Source: Mesorhizobium hawassense (GTDB lineage: Bacteria; Pseudomonadota; Alphaproteobacteria; Rhizobiales; Rhizobiaceae). Taken from it: 64,000 bases of DNA. The translations under genes and the position numbers were made by a program. This document shows, one piece after another, positions 19,379-29,416 of this stretch. The stretch is taken from the NCBI RefSeq assembly GCF_003289945.1, contig NZ_QMBP01000012.1, positions 1 through 64,000 of the forward strand, in the 5' to 3' direction. Position 1 is the stretch's first letter. Each line of letters opens with the position of its first letter. Below the pieces are notes generated by a model that saw only the letters and a list, made by a program, of their open reading frames with translations, ran no database searches and was not told the DNA's origin.

Positions 19379-21835
19379 TCAGTAGAGGCCGCCGCCGCCG
19401 CTCTGGATGGCCTGGTTGGCCTGTGGCGATAACGGCCCGCCGGCGCCGTTGGAGCCGTCGGCGCCCATGCCGATCACCCAATAGCTGTCGGCCGGGCCGG
19501 TGCCGGGCTTGAAGGCCTCGATAATGGTGTTCGGATCGCCCTCGGCGGCGCGCATGCCGGTCTTGCGGTTGATGGCGATCAGCTTCATCCCGTCCGGAAC
19601 CTGGAAGTCGGTGTTCGGCTTGCCGTCGAGCGCCACGCGCATGAAATCCTTGAAGATTGGCGCCGCCAGGCCGCCGCCGGTCGCGCCCTTGCCAAGGCCT
19701 TTCGGCGTGTCGAAGCCCATATAGAGGCCGACGACGAGGTTCGGGGTGAAGCCGATGAACCAGGCGTCCTTCTCGTCATTGGTCGTGCCGGTCTTGCCGG
19801 CGATGTGACGGCCGAGCTCGCCGATGGTGGCGCCGGTGCCGCGCTGGACGACGCCCTCCATCATCGAGGTGATCTGGTAGGCCGTCATCGGGTCGAGCAC
19901 CTGCTCGGAATTGTCGACCAGCTCCGGCTCGGGCTGGTTCTTCCATTCCGTGGCGTTGCAGCCTTCGCAACCGCGCTCGTCCTGCTTGAACACCGTCTTG
20001 CCGTAGCGATCCTGGATGCGGTCGATCAGCGAGGGTTTGATCGATTTGCCGCCATTGGCCATGATCGAATAGGCCGACACCATGCGCATCACGGTCGTCT
20101 CGCCGGAGCCTAGCGCCATCGGCAGATAAGGCGCCAGATGGTCGTAGACGCCGAAGCGTTCGGCATATTCCACGACCAGCTTCATGCCCATGTCGTTGGC
20201 GAGCCGCACCGTCATCAGGTTGCGCGACTTTTCGATGCCGGAGCGCAAGGTGGCTGGGCCCGCGACCGTGCCGTCATAGTTCTTCGGCGTCCAGGTGGTG
20301 TTGCCGCTCTGGATGGTGATCGGACCGTCCATGATGACGGAGGCAGGCGTGTAGCCATTGTCGAGCGCCGCCGAATAGACGATCGGCTTGAACGAGGAGC
20401 CGGGCTGACGCATCGCCTGGGTGGCGCGGTTGAACTCAGACTGCGCGTAGGAGAAGCCGCCGACCATGGCGAGCACGCGGCCGGTATGCGGATCCATGGC
20501 GACAAGGCCGCCCTCGACCTCCGGCACCTGGCGCAGCATGTAGGTGTCGTCGGAGCCTTCATTCTTCTGCACGAAGACCACGTCGCCAGGCTCCAGCACC
20601 TCGGCGGGAGATTTCGCCCTGACGGACTTGCCGTTGACGAAGTGGCGCATGGCGAAGCCCATATCGTCCTTGCTGACGGTGCCCTGGACGCGATCCTTGA
20701 CGAGTTCGCCGGAAATCTGCCGAGTCGGCTGGATGCCGATGGTCAGACCGGTGGCCGAACTGTCGAGCACGACGGCAAGCGTCCATTCCGGAACGTCCTC
20801 GAGGCCCTTCACATTGCCGAGCGGCACGCCCCAGTCGCCGGAAACGTCGATATGCGTGACCGGACCGCGATAGCCGCGAAGCATGTCGTATTTGAGCAGG
20901 CCGTTCTGCAGCGACTTGCGCGCGATGAGCTGGACGTTCGGATCGAGCGTCGTGCGCACCGACAGGCCGCCCTCGTAAAGCGCGTTCTCGCCGTAGCGGG
21001 CGATGATCTGACGGCGGACTTCCTCGGTGAAATACTCGCCGGCGAACAAATAGGAGCCGTTGCGGCGCGGCGTCACGCCGAGCGGTTCGGCCTTGGCCTT
21101 GGCGCCTTCCTCGCGGGTGACGTAGCCGTTCTCGACCATCTGGTCGATGACCCAGTTGCGGCGCTCGATCGCGCGGTCGGCATGCTTGAAGGGATGATAA
21201 TTGTTCGGGCCCTTCGGCAGCGAGGCGAGATAGGCGGCTTCCGCGACGGTCAGCTCGTTGACCGACTTGTCGAAATAAGTGAGCGCGGCGCCCGCCACGC
21301 CATAGGCGCCGAAGCCGAAGAAGATTTCGTTGAGATAGAGCTCGAGGATGCGGTCCTTCGAATAAGCCTGCTCGATGCGGAAGGCCAGGATCATCTCCTT
21401 GATCTTGCGCTCATAGGTCTGGTCGGAGGTGAGCAGGAAGTTCTTCGCCACCTGCTGGGTGATCGTCGAGGCGCCGACCTGGCGCCGGCCCGAGCCAAGG
21501 TTCTGCAGGTTGACGATGATGGCGCGGCCGAGGCCGGTGATGTCGATGCCGGGGTGGTTGTAGAAGTTCTTGTCCTCGGCCGACATGAAAGCGGCCTTGA
21601 CGCGGTCAGGGATGGCCTGGATCGGCAGATAGAGACGCCGCTCGCGCGCATATTCGGCCATCAGCGAGCCGTCCGAGGCGTGAATGCGCGTGGTTACAGG
21701 CGGCTCGTATTTGGCCAGCACCTCATAGTCGGGCAGGTCCTTCGCCACGTGGCTGATATAGATGGCGATACCGGCGGCCACCAGCAACGCCAGCGTCGTG
21801 CCGACGCCAAAGAAATAGCCGATGAGACGAATCAT
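19379..21835 (-). CDS. mrcA: Penicillin-binding protein 1A, bifunctional
   Basis: An 818-residue class A PBP. A single membrane anchor (FFGVGTTLALLVAAGIAIYI) is followed by the GT51 glycosyltransferase domain (EDKNFYNHPGID, GASTITQQVAKN, ELYLNEIFFG). An OB-like insert follows, then the transpeptidase with SxxK (GSSFKPIVY), SRN (EKSRNLMT) and KTGT (GKTGTTNDEKDAWF). It polymerises and cross-links peptidoglycan in the periplasm. Gene order amidase - mrcA - prfB, all on one strand, is conserved in alphaproteobacteria. Confidence 0.97.
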   Translation of the reverse strand: MIRLIGYFFGVGTTLALLVAAGIAIYISHVAKDLPDYEVLAKYEPPVTTRIHASDGSLMAEYARERRLYLPIQAIPDRVKAAFMSAEDKNFYNHPGIDITGLGRAIIVNLQNLGSGRRQVGASTITQQVAKNFLLTSDQTYERKIKEMILAFRIEQAYSKDRILELYLNEIFFGFGAYGVAGAALTYFDKSVNELTVAEAAYLASLPKGPNNYHPFKHADRAIERRNWVIDQMVENGYVTREEGAKAKAEPLGVTPRRNGSYLFAGEYFTEEVRRQIIARYGENALYEGGLSVRTTLDPNVQLIARKSLQNGLLKYDMLRGYRGPVTHIDVSGDWGVPLGNVKGLEDVPEWTLAVVLDSSATGLTIGIQPTRQISGELVKDRVQGTVSKDDMGFAMRHFVNGKSVRAKSPAEVLEPGDVVFVQKNEGSDDTYMLRQVPEVEGGLVAMDPHTGRVLAMVGGFSYAQSEFNRATQAMRQPGSSFKPIVYSAALDNGYTPASVIMDGPITIQSGNTTWTPKNYDGTVAGPATLRSGIEKSRNLMTVRLANDMGMKLVVEYAERFGVYDHLAPYLPMALGSGETTVMRMVSAYSIMANGGKSIKPSLIDRIQDRYGKTVFKQDERGCEGCNATEWKNQPEPELVDNSEQVLDPMTAYQITSMMEGVVQRGTGATIGELGRHIAGKTGTTNDEKDAWFIGFTPNLVVGLYMGFDTPKGLGKGATGGGLAAPIFKDFMRVALDGKPNTDFQVPDGMKLIAINRKTGMRAAEGDPNTIIEAFKPGTGPADSYWVIGMGADGSNGAGGPLSPQANQAIQSGGGGLY

Positions 21836-22064
21836 GCCCGCTCCAGTCCGAAGTTCGGGATTTTCCTAAACGAAGCCGACAGTCGCGCAAGCTTCCAGGG
21901 GCGGTCCCAATCCGCAATCAAAGACCCATGTCGCCACCATGTGGACAAAATACGGCAGCGCGAGATTTCAGGACTTGGTTTGCCAATAATAACGCCGGGT
22001 GTTGTCGTCATGCAACGCTGCTTGTGGTTGCAGACGTCCGGCGGTTGTGAGCGGCTGCGGCCGC

Positions 22065-23321
22065 TCAGCCGCCCGTCGCGGTTCCGGCCTTGGCCGCGGC
22101 GAACAGCGCAACCGCATTGGTTATGCTTTGCGCGGCCTTGCCGCGCCAGTCGGCGCTGAGCAGTTGCGCCTCGTCCTTGGTGTTGGACAGGTAGCCGAGC
22201 TCGACCAGGACGGACGGCACGTCCGGAGCCTTGAGCACCCTGAAGCCGGCGGAGCGCTGCGGATTGTTGATGAGGCCGACGCTGGTCGACAGCTGGCCGA
22301 CCAGCGTGTGGGCGAAGCTCATCGAGAAACCGTGGGTTTCGCGACGGATCAGGTCGATGAGGATGTCGGTGACTTCCTTGTTGTCATCCTCGATCTTCAT
22401 TCCGGCGAACTGGTCGGAGAGGTTTTCGCGATCGGCGAGCGCCTGGGCCTCCGGATCGGAGGCCTTGTCCGACAGCGTGTAGACCGTGGCGCCGCGAAGC
22501 CCCTTGACGGCGATCGTATCGGCATGGATCGAGATCAGCAGGTCGGCCTCGTGCTGGCGGGCGATGCGCACGCGCTCGTCGAGCGGCAGATACACGTCGT
22601 TGTCGCGCGTCATGTAGACATCGTATTTGCCGACCCCGGCCAGCTTGTCGCGCAGTTCCTTGGCAAAAGCGAGCGTGACGTCCTTTTCGACCGTGCCGGC
22701 GGAGCTTTCGGCGCCGCCATCGACGCCGCCATGGCCCGGATCGAGAACCACCGTGAAGCGATGGCCCGGCGCCGAGACCGGTCCGGTGCCGACCCGTTCG
22801 CCCTTTTCGGTGGAAACCGTCGAACCGGTCGTCAGCGACTGGTTGGACAGAGCCGCGTCGAACTCCCGCTCGGAGGCGGCCGACATATCGATGGCGATGC
22901 GGTAGCCGCTGCCATCGTCATTCTTGAGCACGTCGAGCTTGTCGACGGAAAAGGGTCCCTTGCCAGTGAGGATCAGGCGCGAACCATGCCCTTGATCGCC
23001 GTAGCGGACAGCCCGCACAAGGCCGCGCGGCTTCACATCCTTGGCCTCGAGAGCGAATCGCGTGCGGGGCAGATCGACGACCAGGCGATTGGGGCCGCGC
23101 AGCAGAAACCATTTAACGTCCGGTTCGCGGTCGAAATTCACCACGATGCGCATCTTGGTGGCGTCGCCGGCCATCTTGTAACCGGTCGCGCCAAGCAGGG
23201 CGTCGGCCCATGCTGCGGCGGTGAAACAGAGGACGATCGCCAGCAGCAAGGCGGCCCAGGCCATGCGCGGGAGATGCGCCGCGGCCCCACCCCTCTTGTC
23301 TGCGGCCCCTACCCGTCCCAT
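22065..23321 (-). CDS. N-acetylmuramoyl-L-alanine amidase (AmiC type, with AMIN domain)
   Basis: A 418-residue protein with an N-terminal signal or anchor (AWAALLLAIVLCFTAAAWA) and an AMIN domain (about 45-150) that targets peptidoglycan at the septum. The Amidase_3 catalytic domain carries VVLDPGHGGVDGGAE, a zinc-ligand Glu, SIHAD and VLVELGYLSN. It cleaves the amide between MurNAc and the stem peptide during daughter-cell separation. It lies upstream of mrcA and divergent from rne. The true start may be a few codons inside the annotated one. Confidence 0.93.
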   Translation of the reverse strand: MGRVGAADKRGGAAAHLPRMAWAALLLAIVLCFTAAAWADALLGATGYKMAGDATKMRIVVNFDREPDVKWFLLRGPNRLVVDLPRTRFALEAKDVKPRGLVRAVRYGDQGHGSRLILTGKGPFSVDKLDVLKNDDGSGYRIAIDMSAASEREFDAALSNQSLTTGSTVSTEKGERVGTGPVSAPGHRFTVVLDPGHGGVDGGAESSAGTVEKDVTLAFAKELRDKLAGVGKYDVYMTRDNDVYLPLDERVRIARQHEADLLISIHADTIAVKGLRGATVYTLSDKASDPEAQALADRENLSDQFAGMKIEDDNKEVTDILIDLIRRETHGFSMSFAHTLVGQLSTSVGLINNPQRSAGFRVLKAPDVPSVLVELGYLSNTKDEAQLLSADWRGKAAQSITNAVALFAAAKAGTATGG

Positions 23322-23967
23322 CTCTTTTCAGTCGCTCCGGTTTGACGCGTTTGCGCCCGGTCTTCTGGCAGAGTGCCCGTCGGGCCGCCAATTCGATTAA
23401 CGATTGGTATTCAGAGAAGGTTAACCAAGCCTTTAACGGAGTACGATGAAGGCACCTTCCCTAGCGGAAGCCCTTTTTGCCGGCATCCGAAATCGGGGTT
23501 GCCTTCCATCCCGCCAAATCATAAAAGCGACGTTGGATCACTGCAATCCTGGAACCGCTCGCCTCAGCAGTTTCCTGCCATAGGTCGGATGCAAAGGCGG
23601 CTCCTTTACCCTTCCAGGCTCAGGTGGTCGCGACGATTTTCGCAGGCGTGCCCTCGTGGCGGGGGAATCGCTTGCGTGAGGAAAACGGCCGGGTTTGCCC
23701 CGCGCCGGCTCTTTACGAGCAAACAAGCTGGTCCGGCTCTGCCCGGGCTTTGGTTCAAAAGGTTCTGCTGGGTGCCGATGGCTTCAAGCGCAATCATGGA
23801 AAGGTCCGCATCAAACCGCGCCATTGTGGCTGCGGGCGGCACCGCCATTGCGCTCAAGCGGCGGCCGGCGGACATTCAATTATCCGGCATGCACACACGT
23901 ACAGGCGCACAGCGGCGGGCTCTGCCACGCCGGCTGCGGCTGTCGGCTGCCGGCAGGAAACAAGATA
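23322..23967 (+). promoter_or_regulatory. Long intergenic region and probable leader of rne
   Basis: 646 bp without a convincing gene. TTAAC words near 23397-23440 (gattaacg, ggttaacc, tttaacgg) resemble CtrA-type sites but the spacing is imperfect. Closer to rne, agcgcaat (23787-23794) pairs with attgcgct (about 23850-23857), and GC-rich repeats of gccggc / ggctgcgg precede the start codon. A long structured 5' UTR for RNase E autocontrol is plausible, by analogy with E. coli. Confidence 0.4.
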
Positions 23968-26928
23968 ATGCCCAACAAGATGCTGATAGACGCCTCCCAC
24001 CCGGAGGAAACACGCGTTGTCGTCGTTCGCGGTAACCGCATCGAAGAATTCGACTTTGAATCCCAGGACAAGAAGCAGCTCAAAGGAAACATCTACCTCG
24101 CCCGCGTAACCCGCGTCGAACCTTCCCTCCAGGCAGCCTTTGTCGAGTATGGCGGCAACCGTCACGGTTTTCTCGCCTTCAGTGAAATTCACCCCGACTA
24201 CTACCAGATCCCGGTCGCCGACCGTCAGGCTCTGTTGCGCGCCGAAGCGCAGGAGGCCGAGGACGAAGACGACGAGGAGGCCGAGAACGGTGAGGAGCAG
24301 CAGGCGCGCGATCGCGGCGGCCGGCGCAACCGGCGGCGCGGCGGCAAGAACCGCGACCGTGGCGAGCACAAGCACGCTGCCTCGGAAAACGAGGAAAGCC
24401 CGGCCGAGGCCGTAGCGGCCGACGAAACCACCACCGAGGTTGCCGGGAGTGAGGACGCTGGCGAGACCGCCGACGCTTCAGCCGAGAATCCCGAAACCTC
24501 CGCTGAGACCGTCGAAGTCGAGACCGTGTCGGAAACGGCCGAACAATCCGCCGCCGAGGCCGGCGAAAACGCGACGGACGTCGAGGATGGCAAGTCCTCC
24601 GAAGGTGGCCCGACCTCGATTGCCGCGAGCGTCGAGGCCGACGTGATTTCAGAGGCGGTCCCGCAGGCGGATCAACCCGAGCAGACTGGCCTCGAGCAGG
24701 CTGGCGAAGCCGCCGCCAGCGACAATGATCGCGGCATGCTGGAAGAAGTCTCGTCCTCGCATTCGGATGAGCATGAGGTGGAATCGGTCGGCGCCGAAGA
24801 CGCGCTCGAGGAAATCCGCAACCGCCGCAAGCCCGTGCGTCGCCAGTACAAGATCCAGGAAGTCATCAAGCGCCGCCAGATTCTTTTGGTGCAGGTGGTC
24901 AAGGAAGAGCGCGGCAACAAGGGCGCTGCGCTCACCACGTATCTGTCGCTTGCCGGCCGCTATTCGGTCCTGATGCCCAACACGGCGCGCGGCGGCGGCA
25001 TCTCGCGCAAGATCACCAACGCGCAGGACCGCAAGCGTCTGAAGGAGGTCGTGGCCGACCTCGAAGTGCCGCAAGGCATGGGCGTCATCCTGCGCACCGC
25101 CGGCGAAAGCCGCACCAAGGCCGAGATCAAGCGCGACTACGAATATCTGATGCGGCTTTGGGAAAACGTCCGCAACCTGACGCTGCAGTCGTCAGCCCCT
25201 GCCCTGGTCTATGAGGAAGGCAGCCTGATCAAGCGCTCGGTGCGCGACCTCTACAACAAGGATATCGACGAAATCCTGGTCTCCGGCGAAGACGGCTACC
25301 GCGAAGCCAAGGATTTCATGCGCATGCTGATGCCGAGCCACGCCAAGGTGGTTCAGCCGTTCCGCGACACGACCCCGATCTTCGTGCGCAACGGCATCGA
25401 GGCGCAGCTCGACCGCATGCTGCAGCCGCAGGTGACGCTGAAGAGCGGCGGCTACATCATCATCAACCAGACCGAGGCGCTTGTTTCGATCGACGTCAAC
25501 TCCGGCCGCTCCACCAAGGAGCATTCGATCGAGGAGACCGCGCTCCACACCAATTTGGAAGCCGCCGAGGAAGTGGCGCGCCAGTTGCGTCTGCGCGACC
25601 TCGCCGGCCTCATCGTCATCGACTTCATCGACATGGAGGAGAACCGCAACAACCGCTCCGTCGAGAAGCGGCTAAAGGATCACCTCAAGAACGACCGCGC
25701 CCGTATCCAGGTCGGCCGTATCTCGCATTTCGGCCTGATGGAAATGTCGCGCCAGCGCATCCGCGCCAGTGTGCTGGAATCGACCATGAAGCCCTGCCCG
25801 CATTGCGGCGGCACCGGCCATGTGCGTTCCGATTCCTCCGTCGCGCTGATGGTGGTGCGGGCGATTGAGGAATTCCTGCTCAAGGATTCGCGCAGCCACA
25901 TCATCGTACGCACGCCGGCCGCGACCGCGCTCTATGTGCTCAACCACAAGCGCGCCAATCTGGTGGAGCTCGAAGCCCGCTTTGGCCTGACGATCACGAT
26001 CGAGGCCGATGAAACGCTCGGTACCCAGCACTACGCGATCTTCCGCGGCGCCATTGCCGAGAAGCCGGAAGGCTTTGTCGAGGTGCGCAGCCTGCCGGCC
26101 TATGTCGAGCCGGAAGAACCCGAGGACGAGATCGTCGTCGAGGAAGAGGAAGAGGTTGCGGTGCAGACCGAACAGCCGCGCCACCCGCAGCAGCAGGGCC
26201 AGCACCAGCAGCGCTCCGAGGAAGGCGAAGGCCGCGATCGCAAGCGCCGCAAGCGCCGGCGTCGGCGCGGCGGCAGGGATCGCGACCGCGAGCACAATGG
26301 CGATGCTGCCGCGGCAACGCCGACTGAGATTGATGAAGTCGCCGACGACGCACCGGAAGAGGCGACCGAGGAAGTGACCGCCGGTGGCGAAGCCGAGGCT
26401 GCCGCAACCGAGGACGCCGCTGGAAAGAAGCGCCGGCGCGGCAAGCGCGGCGGCAAGCGCAACCGCCGTGACGATGAGGCTTCGGAGGAAGCAGCAGGCG
26501 CAGCCGTCGGCGACGTCGTGCACGAGGCCGCTGAAGGCGAAGACGCAGCCGGCGAACCGGCGGCGACAGCCGCGCCCGAGCAGGCTGCCGCTCCGGCGCC
26601 GGCCAATGACGACGCCGAGGTCGCCGAGAAGCCGAAGAAGCCCCGGCGTTCGAGGGCAAAGAAGGCCGCCGAGGAAACGGTGGCGGAGACGGTGTCCGAG
26701 CCTGTGGCGGAAGCCCAGGTCGCGCCCGTGGCGGTCGAGCCCGAGCCCGTGGCCGCCGCGCCTGAGGCCGAGGCCGAACTCGCCGCCAACGCTCATCCGA
26801 CGCGCCGCAAGCCGCAGTCGATCGACGCGCCGGTTGTTCCGGTAGTGTCCTCGAACGTGTCCGATGAGGCCAAGACCGACGACAAGCCGAAGCGTGCCGG
26901 TTGGTGGCAGCGCAAGGGCTTTTTCTAA
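23968..26928 (+). CDS. rne: Ribonuclease E
   Basis: A 986-residue endoribonuclease that starts mRNA decay and processes rRNA. The ATG at 23968 gives MPNKMLIDASHPEETR. An S1 domain (about 35-90) is interrupted by a ~190-residue acidic and Arg-rich insert (about 92-285) before resuming at RRQYKIQEVIKRRQ. The catalytic DNase-I-like part has SIDVNSGRST and VIDFIDME. The Zn-link CPHCGGTG supports tetramer formation. A long basic/acidic scaffold tail ends RAGWWQRKGFF. That GWW motif is the PNPase-docking site known in Caulobacter. Confidence 0.96.
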   Translation: MPNKMLIDASHPEETRVVVVRGNRIEEFDFESQDKKQLKGNIYLARVTRVEPSLQAAFVEYGGNRHGFLAFSEIHPDYYQIPVADRQALLRAEAQEAEDEDDEEAENGEEQQARDRGGRRNRRRGGKNRDRGEHKHAASENEESPAEAVAADETTTEVAGSEDAGETADASAENPETSAETVEVETVSETAEQSAAEAGENATDVEDGKSSEGGPTSIAASVEADVISEAVPQADQPEQTGLEQAGEAAASDNDRGMLEEVSSSHSDEHEVESVGAEDALEEIRNRRKPVRRQYKIQEVIKRRQILLVQVVKEERGNKGAALTTYLSLAGRYSVLMPNTARGGGISRKITNAQDRKRLKEVVADLEVPQGMGVILRTAGESRTKAEIKRDYEYLMRLWENVRNLTLQSSAPALVYEEGSLIKRSVRDLYNKDIDEILVSGEDGYREAKDFMRMLMPSHAKVVQPFRDTTPIFVRNGIEAQLDRMLQPQVTLKSGGYIIINQTEALVSIDVNSGRSTKEHSIEETALHTNLEAAEEVARQLRLRDLAGLIVIDFIDMEENRNNRSVEKRLKDHLKNDRARIQVGRISHFGLMEMSRQRIRASVLESTMKPCPHCGGTGHVRSDSSVALMVVRAIEEFLLKDSRSHIIVRTPAATALYVLNHKRANLVELEARFGLTITIEADETLGTQHYAIFRGAIAEKPEGFVEVRSLPAYVEPEEPEDEIVVEEEEEVAVQTEQPRHPQQQGQHQQRSEEGEGRDRKRRKRRRRRGGRDRDREHNGDAAAATPTEIDEVADDAPEEATEEVTAGGEAEAAATEDAAGKKRRRGKRGGKRNRRDDEASEEAAGAAVGDVVHEAAEGEDAAGEPAATAAPEQAAAPAPANDDAEVAEKPKKPRRSRAKKAAEETVAETVSEPVAEAQVAPVAVEPEPVAAAPEAEAELAANAHPTRRKPQSIDAPVVPVVSSNVSDEAKTDDKPKRAGWWQRKGFF

Positions 26929-26961
26929 GCTTTTCAAATTGTTGGACTGATTTCTTTGCGA

Positions 26962-26991
26962 AATCCCGCGCCGCCTGGCGCGGGATTTTTT
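26962..26991 (+). terminator. Terminator after rne
   Basis: 11-bp stem aatcccgcgcc (26962-26972) and ggcgcgggatt (26977-26987) with loop gcct, running into a six-T tract. A strong intrinsic terminator. Confidence 0.92.
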
Positions 26992-27018
26992 GTTTGCCGC
27001 AGCGCAAGGCAAATCGAG

Positions 27019-27137
27019 ATTCAGGTCAGGCCGAGTCGAAAATGGAGGGTTCCGAGAACCGGAGCGGAGCGTACTTTAGGTACGTGAGCACCGGAAGCGC
27101 AGGAAACCGCCATTTGCAGGCCGGCCTCACCTGAATA
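27019..27137. repeat. 119-bp palindromic element, copy 2
   Basis: Same ends (attcaggtcaggc / gcctcacctgaat) and length as the copy at 17914-18032. It differs at about ten positions, mostly in the outer thirds; the central block ccgagaaccggagcggagcgtac is identical. It lies between the rne terminator and the convergent glutaminase gene. Confidence 0.85.
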
Positions 27138-27146
27138 TCGATTTGC

Positions 27147-28076
27147 CTATGGCGCGAAGATCGACCAGTTCATCATCCGGGCAAGCTTCTCCAAGGCGAT
27201 GGAGCCGAGCTTGGAGTTGCCGTTCTCGTTGAGGCCGGGCGACCACACCGCCAGCGAAGCTACCCCGGGCACGATGCCTAAAATGCCGCCGCCGACACCG
27301 CTTTTGCCGGGGATGCCGACGCGGAAGGCGAAATCGCCGGACCCGTCATAGTGACCGCAGGTCAGCATCAGCGCACCGATGCGGCGTGCGCGTTCCGCCG
27401 AAACGACCGAATGCCCGGTCGCCGGGTTCCTGCCGCCATTGGCGAGGAAGCGGCCGGCCATGGCTAGCTGGCGGCAACTCATCGCAATCGCGCAATGGTG
27501 AAAGTAGACACCTAGCGCCAACTCCGGAGCATGATGGAGATTGCCAAAGGATTTCATGTAGTTGGCCAGAGCGAAGTTGCGGTAGCCGGTGGCCCGCTCG
27601 GACGCCGCCACGTCGCGGTCGATGACGATCGTCTCGTCATCGGCGAGGAACTGGATGAAGCGCAGGATCTCGCCGATCGCCTCGCGCGGCTGATGGCCGG
27701 CGAGCAGGACGTCGGAGACGACGATGGCTCCGGCATTGATGAACGGATTGCGCGGAATGCCGTTCTCGTGTTCGAGCTGCACGATCGAATTGAACGGATT
27801 GCCGGACGGCTCGCGGCCGACGCGCTGCCAGAGCGCATCGCCGACCTTGCCCAGCGCCAGCGTGAGGGTGAAGACTTTCGAAACGCTCTGGATCGAAAAC
27901 GGCTGATCGGCGTCGCCGGCAAGGATGACGCGACCGTCATTGGTCACGGCGGCGATGCCGAATTTCTTCGGATCGACCTTGCCGAGCTGCGGGATGTAGG
28001 TCGCGACCTCGCCGCGATCGGTGCGCTCAGCCATTTCGGCGGCCACTTCGGCCAATGCCTGCTCGAGTTCCGGCAT
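27147..28076 (-). CDS. glsA: Glutaminase
   Basis: A 309-residue serine-dependent beta-lactamase-fold glutaminase that converts glutamine to glutamate and ammonia. The nucleophile motif is SIQSVSK (S-x-x-K, about residues 82-88). Other family motifs are ENGIPRNPFINAGAI, LANYMKSFGN, YFHHCAIAMSCRQLA and GIPGKSGVGGGI. It is five bases downstream of an aminotransferase gene on the same strand, suggesting a joint role in amino-nitrogen metabolism. Confidence 0.95.
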   Translation of the reverse strand: MPELEQALAEVAAEMAERTDRGEVATYIPQLGKVDPKKFGIAAVTNDGRVILAGDADQPFSIQSVSKVFTLTLALGKVGDALWQRVGREPSGNPFNSIVQLEHENGIPRNPFINAGAIVVSDVLLAGHQPREAIGEILRFIQFLADDETIVIDRDVAASERATGYRNFALANYMKSFGNLHHAPELALGVYFHHCAIAMSCRQLAMAGRFLANGGRNPATGHSVVSAERARRIGALMLTCGHYDGSGDFAFRVGIPGKSGVGGGILGIVPGVASLAVWSPGLNENGNSKLGSIALEKLARMMNWSIFAP

Positions 28077-28081
28077 TGTTT

Positions 28082-29230
28082 CTATTTCAGCCAGCGTTCG
28101 ATGCGCGCCAGCGCCTCGACCATGTCGTCATGGCTGCCGGCATAGGAAAAGCGCATGGTGCGATGGCCCTGCAGCGGGTCGAAATCGCGGCCGGGCGTTG
28201 CTGCGACATGCGCCTCGGCCAGCATCTTGCGCGCAAAGGCCATGCTGTCATTGGTGTGGCGAGTGACATCGCAGAAGGCGTAGAAGGCGCCGTCCATCGG
28301 CGCGGCGAGCGAAAAGCCGAGCTCCGGCAGGCGCTTCATCAGAAGGTCGCGGTTCCAGGCATAGCGCGCCTTCACCTTTTCCAGCTCTTCGGTGGCCTTG
28401 AAGGCTTCGATCGCCGCGACCTGCGACAGTTCCGGCGGCGAGATGTAGAGGCTCTGGGCGACACGCTCGACCGGCCGCACCAGTTCTTCCGGCAGCACCA
28501 TCCAGCCGATGCGCCAGCCGGTCATGCAATAGTATTTCGAGAAGGAGTTGATCACGGTGAGGCCGGCGCCATGCACCAGCGCGGTGACGTCGGGCGCCGC
28601 ATAGGCCAGCCGATGGTAGATTTCGTCCGAAATCACGGCGATGCCGAGTTCCTCGGCCGTGTTCACCAGCGCCGCAAGTTCTTCTGCTGGAATGACCGCG
28701 CCGGTCGGGTTGGCGGGGCTGGCGAACAGCACACCGTTCAGCGGCTTGTCGCGATGCGCGGACTTCAGGTGCTCGGCATGCAGATAGGCATCAGCGCCGA
28801 GCTCGATTTCCACGATCTCGATGCCGAGCGCGGCCATGATGTTGCGGTAGGCGGGATAGCCTGGCGCGGCGATGGCGACGCGGTCGCCCGGATCGAACAT
28901 GGCCAGGAAAGCGAGGTTGAAGGCGGCTGAAGAGCCGGTCGTGACCGCAATGCGCGACGGCGCGATGTCGATGCCGTAATGCTCGCCATAATGCGCCGCG
29001 ATCGCCTTGCGCAGATCGGCGAGGCCCAGAGCGTCGGTGTAGCCGATGCGGCCATGCCTGAGAGCCGCGGCTGCCGCCTCGCGCACGCCGACCGGCGCCG
29101 GGTCGGACGGCTGGCCGACGGCCATCGACACCACGGGAACGCCGGTAGCCTTCAGCCGGTTGGCTTCGGCCAGGATATCCATGGCGTGGAACGGCTCGAC
29201 TTCCCCCCGGCGCGAAAGCGAAACGACCAT
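28082..29230 (-). CDS. Class I/II PLP-dependent aminotransferase
   Basis: A 382-residue fold-type I aminotransferase. The PLP lysine lies in NSFSKYYCMTGWRIGW, with NPTGAVI (Asn/Pro contacts), SDEIYH and the C-terminal MRFSYAG (Arg for the substrate carboxylate). Relatives act on aspartate, aromatic or branched amino acids, and the substrate cannot be fixed from sequence. It forms a two-gene unit with glsA. It is divergent from the protease gene. Confidence 0.92.
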   Translation of the reverse strand: MVVSLSRRGEVEPFHAMDILAEANRLKATGVPVVSMAVGQPSDPAPVGVREAAAAALRHGRIGYTDALGLADLRKAIAAHYGEHYGIDIAPSRIAVTTGSSAAFNLAFLAMFDPGDRVAIAAPGYPAYRNIMAALGIEIVEIELGADAYLHAEHLKSAHRDKPLNGVLFASPANPTGAVIPAEELAALVNTAEELGIAVISDEIYHRLAYAAPDVTALVHGAGLTVINSFSKYYCMTGWRIGWMVLPEELVRPVERVAQSLYISPPELSQVAAIEAFKATEELEKVKARYAWNRDLLMKRLPELGFSLAAPMDGAFYAFCDVTRHTNDSMAFARKMLAEAHVAATPGRDFDPLQGHRTMRFSYAGSHDDMVEALARIERWLK

Positions 29231-29416
29231 TTGACCTCTTCCAACTGCTTATCCGGCAAAGTTCCGGACGGAAACCATCGCAGATTTGCCCCTTGAACCG
29301 CCCCGGTTAAAGGGCGGCGCCGCACAAATGCCCGATTGATGTGGAGACCACAAGCGCGCAGGAAGTTACCGGCGCCGACTTTTCATCTTTCGCCCGCTCG
29401 TCTACCAGTGGACCTT

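Noticed and set aside
20138..22159. Frame of 673 codons antisense to PBP1a
   Set aside because: Shadow frame; PBP1a has all catalytic motifs on the other strand.
23397..23436. CtrA site between amidase and rne
   Set aside because: TTAA words are present, but the best pair has 8 rather than 7 bp spacing.
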